Notes under the pieces: generated by a model | What the model was told of the DNA's origin: nothing | Databases searched by the model: none | The model's input: the letters and a program-made list of their open reading frames with translations, nothing else | From: JANQQC01 sp965262255 | GTDB taxonomy: Bacteria > Pseudomonadota > Alphaproteobacteria > Caulobacterales > Hyphomonadaceae | Assembly (NCBI GenBank): GCA_965262255.1 | Contig: OZ253505.1 | Span: 62,001-126,000 of the forward strand | Length of the DNA: 64,000 nucleotides | Direction: 5' to 3' | In this document: positions 53,137 through 62,206 of the stretch, piece after piece | How positions within the stretch are numbered: the stretch's first letter is position 1 | Layout of the letters: each line of letters opens with the position of its first letter | Program-made: the position numbers and the translations under genes

Positions 53137-53991
53137 ATGATTGACTTGATTAAACAACGGCTGGACGATTACGACCTGGCCACCGACGTTCTAAAGGATC
53201 AAGCTCTTCGCGAGATCGTTCAAGAAATAGCGTTATACGCGCTGTCGAAATCGAATTTCTTTGATCAAGCTTTGTTTCACGGGGGGACAAGTTTGAGAAT
53301 AATCCATAGAATTCCTCGATTCTCAGAGGATTTGGATTTTATGTTGAGGAAGCCTGACCCTGATTTTCCTTGGATCAAATACGTCAAAGAACTAGAGCAA
53401 ACATTTGCCTCGTTCGGAATAAATTGTGAAATTCAAGAAAAAAGCAAGTTGGATTCCAACATTCGCAAAGCTATGCTGAAGGACAATTCGATTACCCGAC
53501 AAGTTAATCTCTCGTTTACCGAACGTGACCCCGGTAAGAAAATTCGAGTGAAACTTGAGATTGATGTGAATCCTCCGATACATTCGGGCGAAACCGAGTC
53601 TACTCTTCTGTTTCCGTACCCACATAAGATTAGGCATCAAGACTTACCTTCTAATTTTGCGCTCAAAATTAGCGCAATGCTGTGCCGCGCCTACACAAAA
53701 GGAAGAGATTGGTATGATTTCGTCTGGTATGTGTCCAATAAGGTTCAACCTAACCTTCGCCATTTACAGGCTAGCCTAGTTCAAAATGGACGGTGGAAAG
53801 ATCAAGACAAAGAGGTCGGGGCAACCTGGTTAAAACAAGAAATCGGTAAAACTATTGAACGAATTGACTGGAAAATTGCGAAAGAAGAAGTTTATGAATT
53901 TGTTCATCTAATCGATGTCGATTCGCTTGACAACTGGAACAAAGAATTTTTTATGCAACAGATTGAGCAGTTCATGAAATACTTCACCTAG
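53137..53991 (+). CDS. AbiEii-type nucleotidyltransferase toxin
   Basis: This is a 284-residue AbiEii/DUF1814 nucleotidyltransferase, toxin of a type IV system. The active-site region is ALFHGGTSLRIIHRIPRFSE followed by DLDFML, matching the GGTxL...RfSeDlDf signature. A second motif, VKLEIDVNPP, supplies another Asp. Near the C-terminus KISAMLCRAYTKGRDWYDFV matches the conserved K...R...RDxYD motif. GGAGG lies upstream of the ATG. Studied relatives block growth by adding nucleotides to tRNA or by GTP-dependent action. It appears complete and is controlled by the adjacent antitoxin. Confidence 0.9.
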   Translation: MIDLIKQRLDDYDLATDVLKDQALREIVQEIALYALSKSNFFDQALFHGGTSLRIIHRIPRFSEDLDFMLRKPDPDFPWIKYVKELEQTFASFGINCEIQEKSKLDSNIRKAMLKDNSITRQVNLSFTERDPGKKIRVKLEIDVNPPIHSGETESTLLFPYPHKIRHQDLPSNFALKISAMLCRAYTKGRDWYDFVWYVSNKVQPNLRHLQASLVQNGRWKDQDKEVGATWLKQEIGKTIERIDWKIAKEEVYEFVHLIDVDSLDNWNKEFFMQQIEQFMKYFT

Positions 53992-54008
53992 TAGCGAGAT
54001 ATTAGAGA

Positions 54009-55568
54009 TTACTCCCATTCAATCGTTCCGGGTGGCTTAGAGGTTACATCGTACACTACTCTCGCAATCCCTTGAACCTCGTTAACGATCCGTGTTGCAA
54101 CCCTCCCCAGAAAATTATTGTCGAATCCATAAAAATCGGCCGTCATTCCGTCGGTAGACGTAACGGCTCTAAACGCCAAAACCGACTCATATCTACGTTC
54201 GTCTCCCATTACTCCGACGCTATTCACGGGTAAGAGCACACAGAATGCTTGCCAAATCTCATCATACAATCCAGCCTTCCTAATCTCCTCTATGAATATC
54301 GCGTCTGCCTTTCGCAATATCTCAACTTTATCACGGGTAACTTCCCCCGGAATGCGTATCGCTAAACCTGGTCCAGGAAACGGATGCCGCCCTACGACAC
54401 TGTCGGTCAAACCCAATTCCCTTCCCAATCTTCGCACTTCATCTTTGAATAGTTCGCGTAATGGTTCAACCAGTTTCAGATTCATTCTTTCAGGAAGACC
54501 GCCAACATTATGGTGACTCTTTATCGTTACGCTGGGGCCACCAGTTGCAGAAACACTTTCAATAACATCCGGATACAACGTGCCTTGCGCTAGAAAACTG
54601 GTTCCCTCTATTTTGTTCGCCTCCTCCTCAAATACCTCGACAAATACACCTCCAATCGTTTTTCGCTTTTGCTCAGGATCCGATATCCCGTCTAGAGCAG
54701 CATAGAATTTCTTTGACGCATCTACATCAATAATCGGAATATTAAACTTTTCCCGAAATAACCTTACCACTTCGTCGCGTTCATTCAACCTTAGAAACCC
54801 ATGATCTACGAATACGCAAGTAAGTTGTTCTCGTATCGCTTCATGTAGTAACACAGCAGCCACAGAACTATCTACTCCACCTGATAAACCGCAAATTACT
54901 CGGCCCGAGCCAACTTGTTTTCGTATCTTGGCAATGGCTTCTTCACGATAGTTCGACATAGTCCAGTCGCTGTCGCACTTAGCAATAGTAAATACGAAAT
55001 TCTTCAGAATCTGGTGACCGTTGGACGTATGGTAAACTTCCGGATGAAACTGTGTTCCATAAAATCTCTTGTTATCATTAGCGATTACGGCAAAAGGAGC
55101 GCCTGCAGATTCTGCAATCGCTCGAAATCCTGACGGCAATTCAACGACATGATCGCCATGACTCATCCAAACTTGCTCCTCTCCTTCTATAAACATATTT
55201 TCGAGCAAAACGTTACTTTCCGTTTGCTTTATGTTCGCTCGTCCAAATTCCCGACTCCGTCCACTTTCTACTTTTCCGCCAAGTTGAATAGTCATAGTTT
55301 GTTGTCCGTAACAAATCCCTAGAACAGGTACACCAAGCTCAAACACCTTGCCTGTAGCTCGAGGACTCTCAGTTTCCGTAACCGAAGCAGGGCCACCCGA
55401 CAAAATAATTGCTTTCGGATTAAACTCGACTAGGAAGTCGTCGCTAACTTTGTCGAAGGGATGAATCTCACATCGTACGTTGATTTCGCGCAGTCTTCTT
55501 GCGATCAACTGCGTTACTTGTGAACCAAAATCGATAATAAGAACGCGATTTTTTTGTTTTGTATTCAT
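54009..55568 (-). CDS. guaA: GMP synthase (glutamine-hydrolysing)
   Basis: GuaA aminates XMP to GMP. The 519-residue protein has an N-terminal glutaminase with GVPVLGICYGQQTMTIQLGG (catalytic Cys) and GTQFHPEVYHT (catalytic His). The ATP-pyrophosphatase domain follows with VICGLSGGVDSSVAAVLLHE. The C-terminus RVVYDVTSKPPGTIEWE is invariant in the family. Its start overlaps the end of rsmB by ATGA. It converges with abiEii, 17 nt between stops, marking the return from accessory to core DNA. Confidence 0.98.
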   Translation of the reverse strand: MNTKQKNRVLIIDFGSQVTQLIARRLREINVRCEIHPFDKVSDDFLVEFNPKAIILSGGPASVTETESPRATGKVFELGVPVLGICYGQQTMTIQLGGKVESGRSREFGRANIKQTESNVLLENMFIEGEEQVWMSHGDHVVELPSGFRAIAESAGAPFAVIANDNKRFYGTQFHPEVYHTSNGHQILKNFVFTIAKCDSDWTMSNYREEAIAKIRKQVGSGRVICGLSGGVDSSVAAVLLHEAIREQLTCVFVDHGFLRLNERDEVVRLFREKFNIPIIDVDASKKFYAALDGISDPEQKRKTIGGVFVEVFEEEANKIEGTSFLAQGTLYPDVIESVSATGGPSVTIKSHHNVGGLPERMNLKLVEPLRELFKDEVRRLGRELGLTDSVVGRHPFPGPGLAIRIPGEVTRDKVEILRKADAIFIEEIRKAGLYDEIWQAFCVLLPVNSVGVMGDERRYESVLAFRAVTSTDGMTADFYGFDNNFLGRVATRIVNEVQGIARVVYDVTSKPPGTIEWE

Positions 55569-56899
55569 TTTGTTTGTCCTTCGCCAGTTCCATGTCTTCG
55601 CAGTACGGCAAAGAAAAAACCATCCGTGTTAGATTTGAGAGGTGTTAACCTTACTCCACCAAACTTCGTCCGATTCATTTTAACCATTTCCGCTCCGAAC
55701 TCTGTCAATTGTCCACTTGCAATGGCCTCATTTGCCGCATCGACATCCCGAAATTCGGGATTCTGAGCCAAGAACTCCTCTATCCGATCCTCTCCCTCCT
55801 CCATTAAAAACGAACAAACTATATAAACTAAACGCCCTTTAGGCTTTAAATACTTCGAAGAATCTCGGAGAATTTGATTCTGTTCGGTAATTCGCCTGCT
55901 TAATGCCGTTTCAGACAACAACCATTTTGCCTCAGGTTTTCGTCGCCACGTTCCTGTACCAGAACAAGGGGAATCAACCAAAACACAGTCAAATTTGTCT
56001 TGCTCATTTTCCATAAGTTGGCGATTTTTCTTATCAATGATTTTGACATTGGATGCGCCAGATTTCTTAAGTCTGGGTATCAACATCATTAGCCGGCGCA
56101 AATCCCGGTCGTGCGCATAAATGCACCCTGTATTGGCCATCATTGCCGACAAAGTTAGTGTTTTACCTCCCGCACCAGCGCAATAATCCAGTACTTTTTC
56201 TCCGGGTCTTGCATTGCTAGCATATGCCGCAATTTGCGATCCTTCGTCTTGTACTTCAACTGAGCCAGTCGAGTATGCTGGTATTCGTTCCAGAGACTTG
56301 TCTTTCATTCTAGGGTCAGTAGAGGGAATACGAATCGCTAATTTTAACAGTTCCGAAGAGACTCCATTCGATTTATTGATAAGTCCGGAGAAATCTCCCT
56401 CGCCGGATATTTTTAGTGCATTTATTCTAAGCCCAACATCAGCGCGGCTTGCGAACGCTTGGCATTCGGAAACAGCTTCAGACTGAAATACTCTTTGTAT
56501 TTGCTCATTCAACCAAACAGGAAAATCACCTTGAACATGCGACGGTGAATCCTCAATCGAGTTTTCGTCTAAACTAGTCTTTTCAAGTTTAGTTAAAGGT
56601 ATTGATGGCGCATAAGTATCAGAAAATGAATTTTCTATGTCTAACGGTGTCCATCCCCAAGCTAGACGCAAAGTTCCTAGCACAATACTTCGAGCTTCAT
56701 CAGAATTCATTAACCAAGACGCTGAATTTTTTCGGCGAAGAGCCTCCAGAACAAGACCGGATATCCAAGCGCGATCTTTTGAACCCGCGTATCTCGCCTC
56801 TTTACTCCATTTTCTAACAGCAACTTTGACCGATGTACGTGACGCTAGTACATCAGAGAGTATTTCAATTGCTGCCGCTATTCTTCCTCCATCTTGCAT
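55565..56899 (-). CDS. rsmB: 16S rRNA m5C methyltransferase, RsmB family
   Basis: This is a 444-residue RsmB/NOP2-type cytosine-C5 RNA methyltransferase. SAM site: KVLDYCAGAGGKTLTLSAMM; acidic strand CIYAHDRDLRRLMMLIPRLK. The catalytic cysteines are in FDCVLVDSPCSGTGTWRRKP and LVYIVCSFLMEEGEDRIEEF (PC and the later Cys). The N-terminal NusB-like part is less conserved. The expected target is C967 of 16S rRNA, although related alphaproteobacterial enzymes next to guaA may differ in exact site. It lies between guaB (77 nt) and guaA (overlap). Confidence 0.88.
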   Translation of the reverse strand: MQDGGRIAAAIEILSDVLASRTSVKVAVRKWSKEARYAGSKDRAWISGLVLEALRRKNSASWLMNSDEARSIVLGTLRLAWGWTPLDIENSFSDTYAPSIPLTKLEKTSLDENSIEDSPSHVQGDFPVWLNEQIQRVFQSEAVSECQAFASRADVGLRINALKISGEGDFSGLINKSNGVSSELLKLAIRIPSTDPRMKDKSLERIPAYSTGSVEVQDEGSQIAAYASNARPGEKVLDYCAGAGGKTLTLSAMMANTGCIYAHDRDLRRLMMLIPRLKKSGASNVKIIDKKNRQLMENEQDKFDCVLVDSPCSGTGTWRRKPEAKWLLSETALSRRITEQNQILRDSSKYLKPKGRLVYIVCSFLMEEGEDRIEEFLAQNPEFRDVDAANEAIASGQLTEFGAEMVKMNRTKFGGVRLTPLKSNTDGFFFAVLRRHGTGEGQTK

Positions 56900-56940
56900 T
56901 TCTAATAACTGTCCGTAAACGTGAATGTCAGGCTAAGTTT

Positions 56941-56965
56941 TGCGCAAGCTTAATCACTCTGCGCA
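56941..56965. repeat. Inverted repeat between guaB and rsmB
   Basis: TGCGCA is repeated 13 nt apart; being self-complementary, the two copies can pair as a 6-bp stem. It lies in the guaB-rsmB gap on the leftward transcript. There is no U-run, so it is at most a weak processing or attenuation site. Confidence 0.35.
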
Positions 56966-56976
56966 GATACCATAGG

Positions 56977-58434
56977 TTACCCTCTCGGTATGGAATAATT
57001 CGGTGATTCGCGGGTCATTGTAACGTCGTGGACATGACTCTCACGTAATCCCGCACTTGTTATCTGCAAAAACTTCGCTTTATCATGCAAGTCTTCAATC
57101 GATTTTGCTCCTGTATATCCCATTGCAGATTTCAACCCACCGACCATTTGGTGGATTATCACAGAGATAGGCCCTTTGAAGGGAACCTGTCCCTCGATTC
57201 CCTCTGGAACTAATTTTTCACTCGCTACCTCTTTTTGAAAATATCGATCGGCCGAACCTCGTGACATCGCACCAAGCGATCCCATCCCGCGATAGGCTTT
57301 GTACGATCGTCCTTGATACAAGAAAACTTCGCCTGGCGACTCGTCGGTACCAGCGAACAAACTACCCAGCATTGCACAATCAGCCCCCCCAGCTAAGGCC
57401 TTCGCAAAATCTCCCGAAAATTTTATCCCTCCGTCGGCAATTACTGGCGTTCCCGACTTGCTCGCTTCCTCAGCGCAATCTAAAATAGCTGTAAACTGAG
57501 GTACTCCAACTCCTGCGACGACTCGTGTCGTACAAATAGAACCCGGGCCAATCCCTACTTTTACAGCGTCCACGCCATGATCGACCAAAGCCTTCACGGC
57601 TTCCTTAGTCGCAACGTTCCCCGCTACAATCTGAACAGAATTTGATTCTCTTTTTGCTCGGCTAACAGCGTCCAAAACTGCAGCTGAATGCCCGTGAGCC
57701 GTATCAATTACGACAACATCGACACCAGCTTCAATTAAGGCTTGTGTTCTTTCAAATCCAGAATCTCCTACAGTTGACGCTGCTGCAACTCTTAATCTTC
57801 CGACTTCGTCCTTGGCAGCATTTGGATTGACAGCCGCCTTATCCATATCTTTTACCGTCAACAAACCAACACACCGATTATCGTCATCTACAATAATCAG
57901 TCTTTCGATTCGGTGAGTATGCAACATCTGCCGCGCTACAGAAATGTCGGTATCCATTTTTATTGACACCATTGACGTTGTCATAAGATCCCGTACGGGC
58001 GTATCCCAAGCATCGGAAAATCGAGTGTCTCTATTGGTAATTATTCCAATAACCTGCCCAGTTTCTTCAACAACCGGTATCCCTGAGAATCCTGTTCTTT
58101 CTTTAAGATTTTTCAAATCTGCCAACGTCGCGTCAGGCGAAATAGTGACCGGATTCATTACTATCCCGCTTTCAAATTTTTTCACTTGAGTAACTTCGCC
58201 AACCTGCTCTTCAATGGACAAATTACGATGAATCACCCCGAGACCGCCGGCTTGTGCCATCGCTATGGCAAGTCTGGCTTCGGTGACTGTATCCATTGCC
58301 GAGGACAACAGCGGAATATTTAGCTTGATCGATTTTGTTAGCCGTGTGGATACATCGACTTGAGAAGGCATAACTTCACTAGCCGCTGGTTCCAAAAGGA
58401 CATCGTCAAAAGTCAGGGCTTGGCGAATTTTCAT
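56977..58434 (-). CDS. guaB: Inosine-5'-monophosphate dehydrogenase
   Basis: GuaB oxidises IMP to XMP with NAD. The 485-residue protein begins MKIRQALTFDDVLLEPAASE. Two CBS domains sit at roughly residues 90-205 (IVMNPVTISPDATLADLKNL and DLMTTSMVSIKMDTDISVAR). The active-site loop is VGIGPGSICTTRVVAGVGVP with the catalytic Cys, and the flap includes YRGMGSLGAMSRGSADRYFQ. AAGG precedes the ATG. With guaA nearby on the same strand it supplies GMP synthesis. Confidence 0.98.
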   Translation of the reverse strand: MKIRQALTFDDVLLEPAASEVMPSQVDVSTRLTKSIKLNIPLLSSAMDTVTEARLAIAMAQAGGLGVIHRNLSIEEQVGEVTQVKKFESGIVMNPVTISPDATLADLKNLKERTGFSGIPVVEETGQVIGIITNRDTRFSDAWDTPVRDLMTTSMVSIKMDTDISVARQMLHTHRIERLIIVDDDNRCVGLLTVKDMDKAAVNPNAAKDEVGRLRVAAASTVGDSGFERTQALIEAGVDVVVIDTAHGHSAAVLDAVSRAKRESNSVQIVAGNVATKEAVKALVDHGVDAVKVGIGPGSICTTRVVAGVGVPQFTAILDCAEEASKSGTPVIADGGIKFSGDFAKALAGGADCAMLGSLFAGTDESPGEVFLYQGRSYKAYRGMGSLGAMSRGSADRYFQKEVASEKLVPEGIEGQVPFKGPISVIIHQMVGGLKSAMGYTGAKSIEDLHDKAKFLQITSAGLRESHVHDVTMTRESPNYSIPRG

Positions 58435-58530
58435 AAGAAGGCCTTCTTTTCGATCGAATTTATACAGGCAAGTTTATGGCCAAGCAACAGGACAAAGAAA
58501 TTTTCAGCAAGAATAAGCTATACGCGATAT

Positions 58531-59244
58531 CTACTTAGGAACTCGAAATCCCTTGGCAACTACATATATTTCTGGACTGTTCGAACGACTCGCAGGAGGT
58601 TTTACGTGCTTAACGTAATTGAACTCACGTTTAAGTGATTTGAGAATATCTTGCGAAGCCCCTCCCTCGAAAACTTTAGCGCAAAAGGCTCCCCCAATTT
58701 CTAAGTTGGAGAGTGCAATCTCCAGTGCTTTTTCGGCAAGAACGATCGTTCGAAGGTGATCTGTAGCCCTGTGTCCGGTTGTATTTGATGCCATATCTGA
58801 AAGAATCAAATCAGGTTTTCCGGATAGGTGCTTTGTTAGTTTATCAATATCTGAAGCGTTTGTTACATCACCTATTTGAACGTAAGCTTGACCTAATGGT
58901 TCAACTGGCAACAAGTCAATTCCAGAAATCGATTCTACGGATTCTTGTTCAAGGCAAACTTGAAGCCAACTACCCGGCGCACATCCTAAGTCAAGGACTC
59001 GCCTTCGATTCTTGAGCAGTTTGGTACGTTCATCGATTCCTTTGAGTTTGAATGCCGCACGCGATCTATAACCTTCCTCAATGGCTTGTTTTACATAAGG
59101 ATCAGAAAATTGTCGCTCTAGCCAGCGCTTTGCGCTTTCTGTTTTGGCGTTCCAAGCCTTTACTTTGCGTTCGCCCACACGCCGGCCGGAAGACTTAGAA
59201 ACTTCCTTTGGTGGTCTCCAACGCCGTTTCGGTAGATCTGGCAT
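58531..59244 (-). CDS. rlmE: 23S rRNA 2'-O-ribose methyltransferase
   Basis: RlmE (FtsJ/RrmJ) methylates U2552 of 23S rRNA. The 237-residue protein has a basic N-terminal extension of about 45 residues, then YRSRAAFKLKGIDERTKLLK with the first Lys of the K-D-K-E tetrad. SAM motif RRVLDLGCAPGSWLQVCLEQ follows, then the catalytic DLILSDMASNTTGHRATDHL, GGAFCAKVFEGG with the second Lys, and RSNSPEIYVVAKGFR with the Glu. It lies upstream of guaB on the same strand. Confidence 0.96.
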   Translation of the reverse strand: MPDLPKRRWRPPKEVSKSSGRRVGERKVKAWNAKTESAKRWLERQFSDPYVKQAIEEGYRSRAAFKLKGIDERTKLLKNRRRVLDLGCAPGSWLQVCLEQESVESISGIDLLPVEPLGQAYVQIGDVTNASDIDKLTKHLSGKPDLILSDMASNTTGHRATDHLRTIVLAEKALEIALSNLEIGGAFCAKVFEGGASQDILKSLKREFNYVKHVKPPASRSNSPEIYVVAKGFRVPK

Positions 59245-59499
59245 AACCTGTTCAATGTCTGTTCATTGCAAAAATCAAACTGACATAAACTGATTAACAT
59301 AGCCAATTAATGCCAACGCTCACTCCTGATTTTTATAAAGCACTAAGAAAAATGGAGCTTATATTCTCGAAATTTCATAATTTAACGAAATTATGGTACT
59401 ATAAGTACCCGCGACAGATTTTCACTCTACCTTGAAATGCGGACTCTTCGTCCACATTTTAGCACTTCTTTCGTTTCTAGCATTATTAGAGAGGCAGCA

Positions 59500-60003
59500 A
59501 TGAAGATTCTTCAGGCTCTTTCTCGCTTATTTCGGCGAGTATTTTATAGACTTGAGAAACCTACACTTGTTTTAAAACCTGAGAATAAAGTAAAACCGCC
59601 TACGCCAGAGCAACCCCGCGTTGCGCCGAGACTTTTGCTGGACAAGCCAGTCGGAGGACTTGGGGTTCAGAACAATTCGTTGTTTCGTGAAACTAAGTTT
59701 AAGTTAGGTGCTAGAGTTAAACATCGATTTCATCCATTTCGCGGTGTGATTTATGATGTTGATGCGGTGTTTTCTAGTTCTGAGGAGTGGTACAATTCTC
59801 TTCCTCAAGAAAATCGACCGCGCAAGGATCAGCCCTTCTATCATCTGCTAGCTGAAAACGAACAATCTCATTATGAGGCTTATGTTGCCGAACAAAACTT
59901 AGTCCCTGACGAAAGCGACGATCCCATGGAACATCCAGACATACAAGAAATGTTTGACGAGAACGAAAAAGGATACATTCTTAAACCAGGTGCGTCACAC
60001 TAA
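59500..60003 (+). CDS. hspQ: HspQ (hemimethylated DNA-binding protein/YccV domain)
   Basis: This is a protein of about 167 residues with a YccV/HspQ domain: FKLGARVKHRFHPFRGVIYD, VFSSSEEWYNSLP, QPFYHLLAENEQSHYEAYVA. HspQ acts in heat-shock proteolysis (Lon specificity) and was first described as binding hemimethylated DNA. I start at the ATG at 59500, 5 nt after GAGG; an ATG at 59437 would add an unlikely leader. The N-terminal 60 residues are basic and proline-rich. It converges on the PLP-enzyme gene and shares a hairpin with it. Confidence 0.85.
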   Translation: MKILQALSRLFRRVFYRLEKPTLVLKPENKVKPPTPEQPRVAPRLLLDKPVGGLGVQNNSLFRETKFKLGARVKHRFHPFRGVIYDVDAVFSSSEEWYNSLPQENRPRKDQPFYHLLAENEQSHYEAYVAEQNLVPDESDDPMEHPDIQEMFDENEKGYILKPGASH

Positions 60004-60016
60004 AACATTTTAGTGT
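59997..60016. terminator. Shared hairpin at the convergent hspQ / dehydratase stops
   Basis: ACACTAAAA-CA-TTTTAGTGT is a 9-bp perfect inverted repeat. It contains the hspQ stop codon and the end of the convergent dehydratase gene. A T-rich stretch follows on the plus side. It could act as a bidirectional terminator, though the stem is AT-rich and the U-run is imperfect. Confidence 0.4.
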
Positions 60017-61011
60017 ACGTCTTTTAAAATTTCGGAAAGGAGCCGCGAATCAATATTTCCACCTGTTGCGATCACACCAACCTGTGTGTTTTGCATGGTT
60101 TTTGGCAGGCCGCGCAAAGCTGAGGCAAAGGCGACAGAACCTCCGGGTTCAAGAACAATTTTCAGATTTGAGGTGGCAAACCGAATCGCTGTCTTTACCT
60201 CATCATCTGTAACCGATAATCCATCTTCAATCAGATTATGAGCAAGTTTCCAAGGCAGTTCTCCTGGACTCTTGGTGAGAATCGAATCGCAAAGCGACGG
60301 CGGCCAAGAATTGTTGGCCTCGATTTTTCCGGACTGAAGCGAGCGTTTCCAATCATCATACCCCGCCGGTTCAGCGACCCAAATTTTCGTCTTTGGTGAC
60401 AACTCTGCAAAAGCGAGGGCAATTCCGGCTGCCAAACCTCCCCCTCCTGTACAAACAATTAAATGATCTAGAGAGTGATTTTGTTCACTTAATTGTTCAA
60501 CGAGTTCAATTCCGACAGTTCCCTGCCCTGCAATAATGTCTGGGTCATCATAACTAGGAATTATGATGCATCCGTGTTCCTTAGAAAATTGCTCTGCAAT
60601 GTCTTCTCGAGATTCTCGCGTCCTGTCATAGGTTACAATTTCTCCCCCATCTCTTTCAACGCCAGCGACTTTGATCTCCGGAGCATCGGAGGGCATAATT
60701 ATCGTAGCGCGAACACCAAAATACCTCGCTGCCCTAGCAATTCCTTGAGCGTGGTTGCCAGAAGAAAATGCAACAACACCGCGCCGACGTTCTTCTTTGG
60801 AAAGTTTCGCAATGCGATTCGTTGCACCGCGAATCTTGAAACTACCCGTCGACTGAAGGTTTTCCGCCTTTACTATGACACTTGCACTAGCATGTGCGTT
60901 GAGAACGCGATTCTTTAGGATTGGCGTTTTTTCGACCAATCCTGTATCGTAGACACGTTTATAGGCAAGTTCTATATCTCTGAAGCTTAATATCGAATCA
61001 GTCGGTTTCAT
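60010..61011 (-). CDS. PLP-dependent threonine/serine dehydratase family enzyme
   Basis: This is a fold-type II PLP enzyme of about 333 residues, catabolic threonine dehydratase or serine racemase type. The PLP lysine is in LQSTGSFKIRGATNRIAKL. FSSGNHAQGIARAARYFGVR binds substrate, and the phosphate loop is HLIVCTGGGGLAAGIALAFA. No C-terminal regulatory ACT domain is present, which separates it from biosynthetic IlvA. I use the ATG at 61011, within the end of galU (14-nt overlap); an earlier ATG at 61029 gives a poor leader. Reaction may be threonine to 2-oxobutanoate; related activities cannot be excluded. Confidence 0.88.
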   Translation of the reverse strand: MKPTDSILSFRDIELAYKRVYDTGLVEKTPILKNRVLNAHASASVIVKAENLQSTGSFKIRGATNRIAKLSKEERRRGVVAFSSGNHAQGIARAARYFGVRATIIMPSDAPEIKVAGVERDGGEIVTYDRTRESREDIAEQFSKEHGCIIIPSYDDPDIIAGQGTVGIELVEQLSEQNHSLDHLIVCTGGGGLAAGIALAFAELSPKTKIWVAEPAGYDDWKRSLQSGKIEANNSWPPSLCDSILTKSPGELPWKLAHNLIEDGLSVTDDEVKTAIRFATSNLKIVLEPGGSVAFASALRGLPKTMQNTQVGVIATGGNIDSRLLSEILKDVH

Positions 61012-61876
61012 GGATTGCTTTCTGTACAATGGATTTCGCTACATCACCGATCTCGGGGTGTTCTAAAGCGTATGCTACGACCGCTTCAAAATAACCAGGA
61101 CGGCTACCTACATCAAAATCTCGGCCTTTGTATCGATAAGCATGAAAAGGTTGTGTAAGCATTAGACGTGCCATCGCATCGGTTAACTGAATCTCACCTC
61201 CTGCGCCTGTCGCTTGGTCTTCAAGCAGTTCAAACACTTGAGGCTGCAAAATGTAACGTCCGGTTATTTTTAGATTTGATGGAGCGCTCTCTGGTGGCGG
61301 TTTTTCAACCATTCCTATCATCTCGATTACCTCCTCGTTGATATCTCCTTTCGGGGCAATTACACCGTAGGAAGATACCTGATCTTTTGGAATCTCGTCG
61401 ACAGCAATGAGATTTCCACCTACGTCATCGTACACCTCAATCATCTGTGCTAGGCACGAAGGCGACGCTTTAATAAGAACGTCGGGAAGGAGAACAGCGA
61501 ATGGTTCGTTTCCAATAATACTGCGCGCACACCAGACGGCATGTCCTAACCCTAGAGGTTCTTGTTGTCTGGTAAAACTGGTTCCCCCGGCCGGTAAACG
61601 TACTGCCCTTACTCGCTCAAGTAAATCGAGTTTGTTCTTCTCTTTAAGGATGAATTCCAGTTCAAACGCACTGTCGAAATGATCTTCAATGACACTTTTT
61701 CCTCTGCCTGTCACGAACACTATATGCTCAATACCCGCTTCAATTATTTCGTCTACAACATACTGTATCGCAGGTTGATCGACGACTGGTAGCATTTCTT
61801 TCGGGGTACTTTTTGTTGCCGGTAACACTCTTGTACCGAGGCCTGCAACGGGCAGTACCGCCTTCTTTACCGACAT
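60998..61876 (-). CDS. galU: UTP-glucose-1-phosphate uridylyltransferase
   Basis: GalU makes UDP-glucose for envelope sugars. The 292-residue protein starts KKAVLPVAGLGTRVLPATKS and continues PKEMLPVVDQPAIQYVVDEI, the nucleotidyltransferase signature. EHIVFVTGRGKSVIEDHFD and EPFAVLLPDVLI follow, with IGMVEKPPPESAPSN and a GRYIL motif. GGAG lies 7 nt before the ATG. It is upstream of and overlaps the PLP-enzyme gene. Confidence 0.96.
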   Translation of the reverse strand: MSVKKAVLPVAGLGTRVLPATKSTPKEMLPVVDQPAIQYVVDEIIEAGIEHIVFVTGRGKSVIEDHFDSAFELEFILKEKNKLDLLERVRAVRLPAGGTSFTRQQEPLGLGHAVWCARSIIGNEPFAVLLPDVLIKASPSCLAQMIEVYDDVGGNLIAVDEIPKDQVSSYGVIAPKGDINEEVIEMIGMVEKPPPESAPSNLKITGRYILQPQVFELLEDQATGAGGEIQLTDAMARLMLTQPFHAYRYKGRDFDVGSRPGYFEAVVAYALEHPEIGDVAKSIVQKAIHETD

Positions 61877-62206
61877 TCAGAACTCCAATGTGCAAGATTT
61901 TTGAGGTAATTAGCGCACTCGAGAGAGTACGACCTAGAATATTTGAGAATTTTGGTAAATTACCCCCACTCGCAAAAAGTGAATTATAACACATGCCGTT
62001 TTCATCTTTTTGTAGAGTTGCGACAGAGCGATCGGAAAATTGTACTATAAACGATTAGACGGGATACACTTTTAAACATTGGAGAGGTGGTATACTGAGA
62101 CACTGAGCAAGGCGACTTATGTCCGCGTTTAACTTAAACTTTCGTCTTGCTTTCGTTGAGCTGTGCAGTCACAGACTCATTTCCCGAATTGGAGACCCTC
62201 AACCAA
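61877..62206. other. galU-pntAA divergent intergenic region
   Basis: This 330-bp gap between divergent genes holds no gene I support. A TATACT at 62091-62096 could be a -10 for pntAA, without a good -35. Frames that begin at 62119 and 62147 precede the pntAA start and look like leader sequence rather than protein. Confidence 0.4.
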
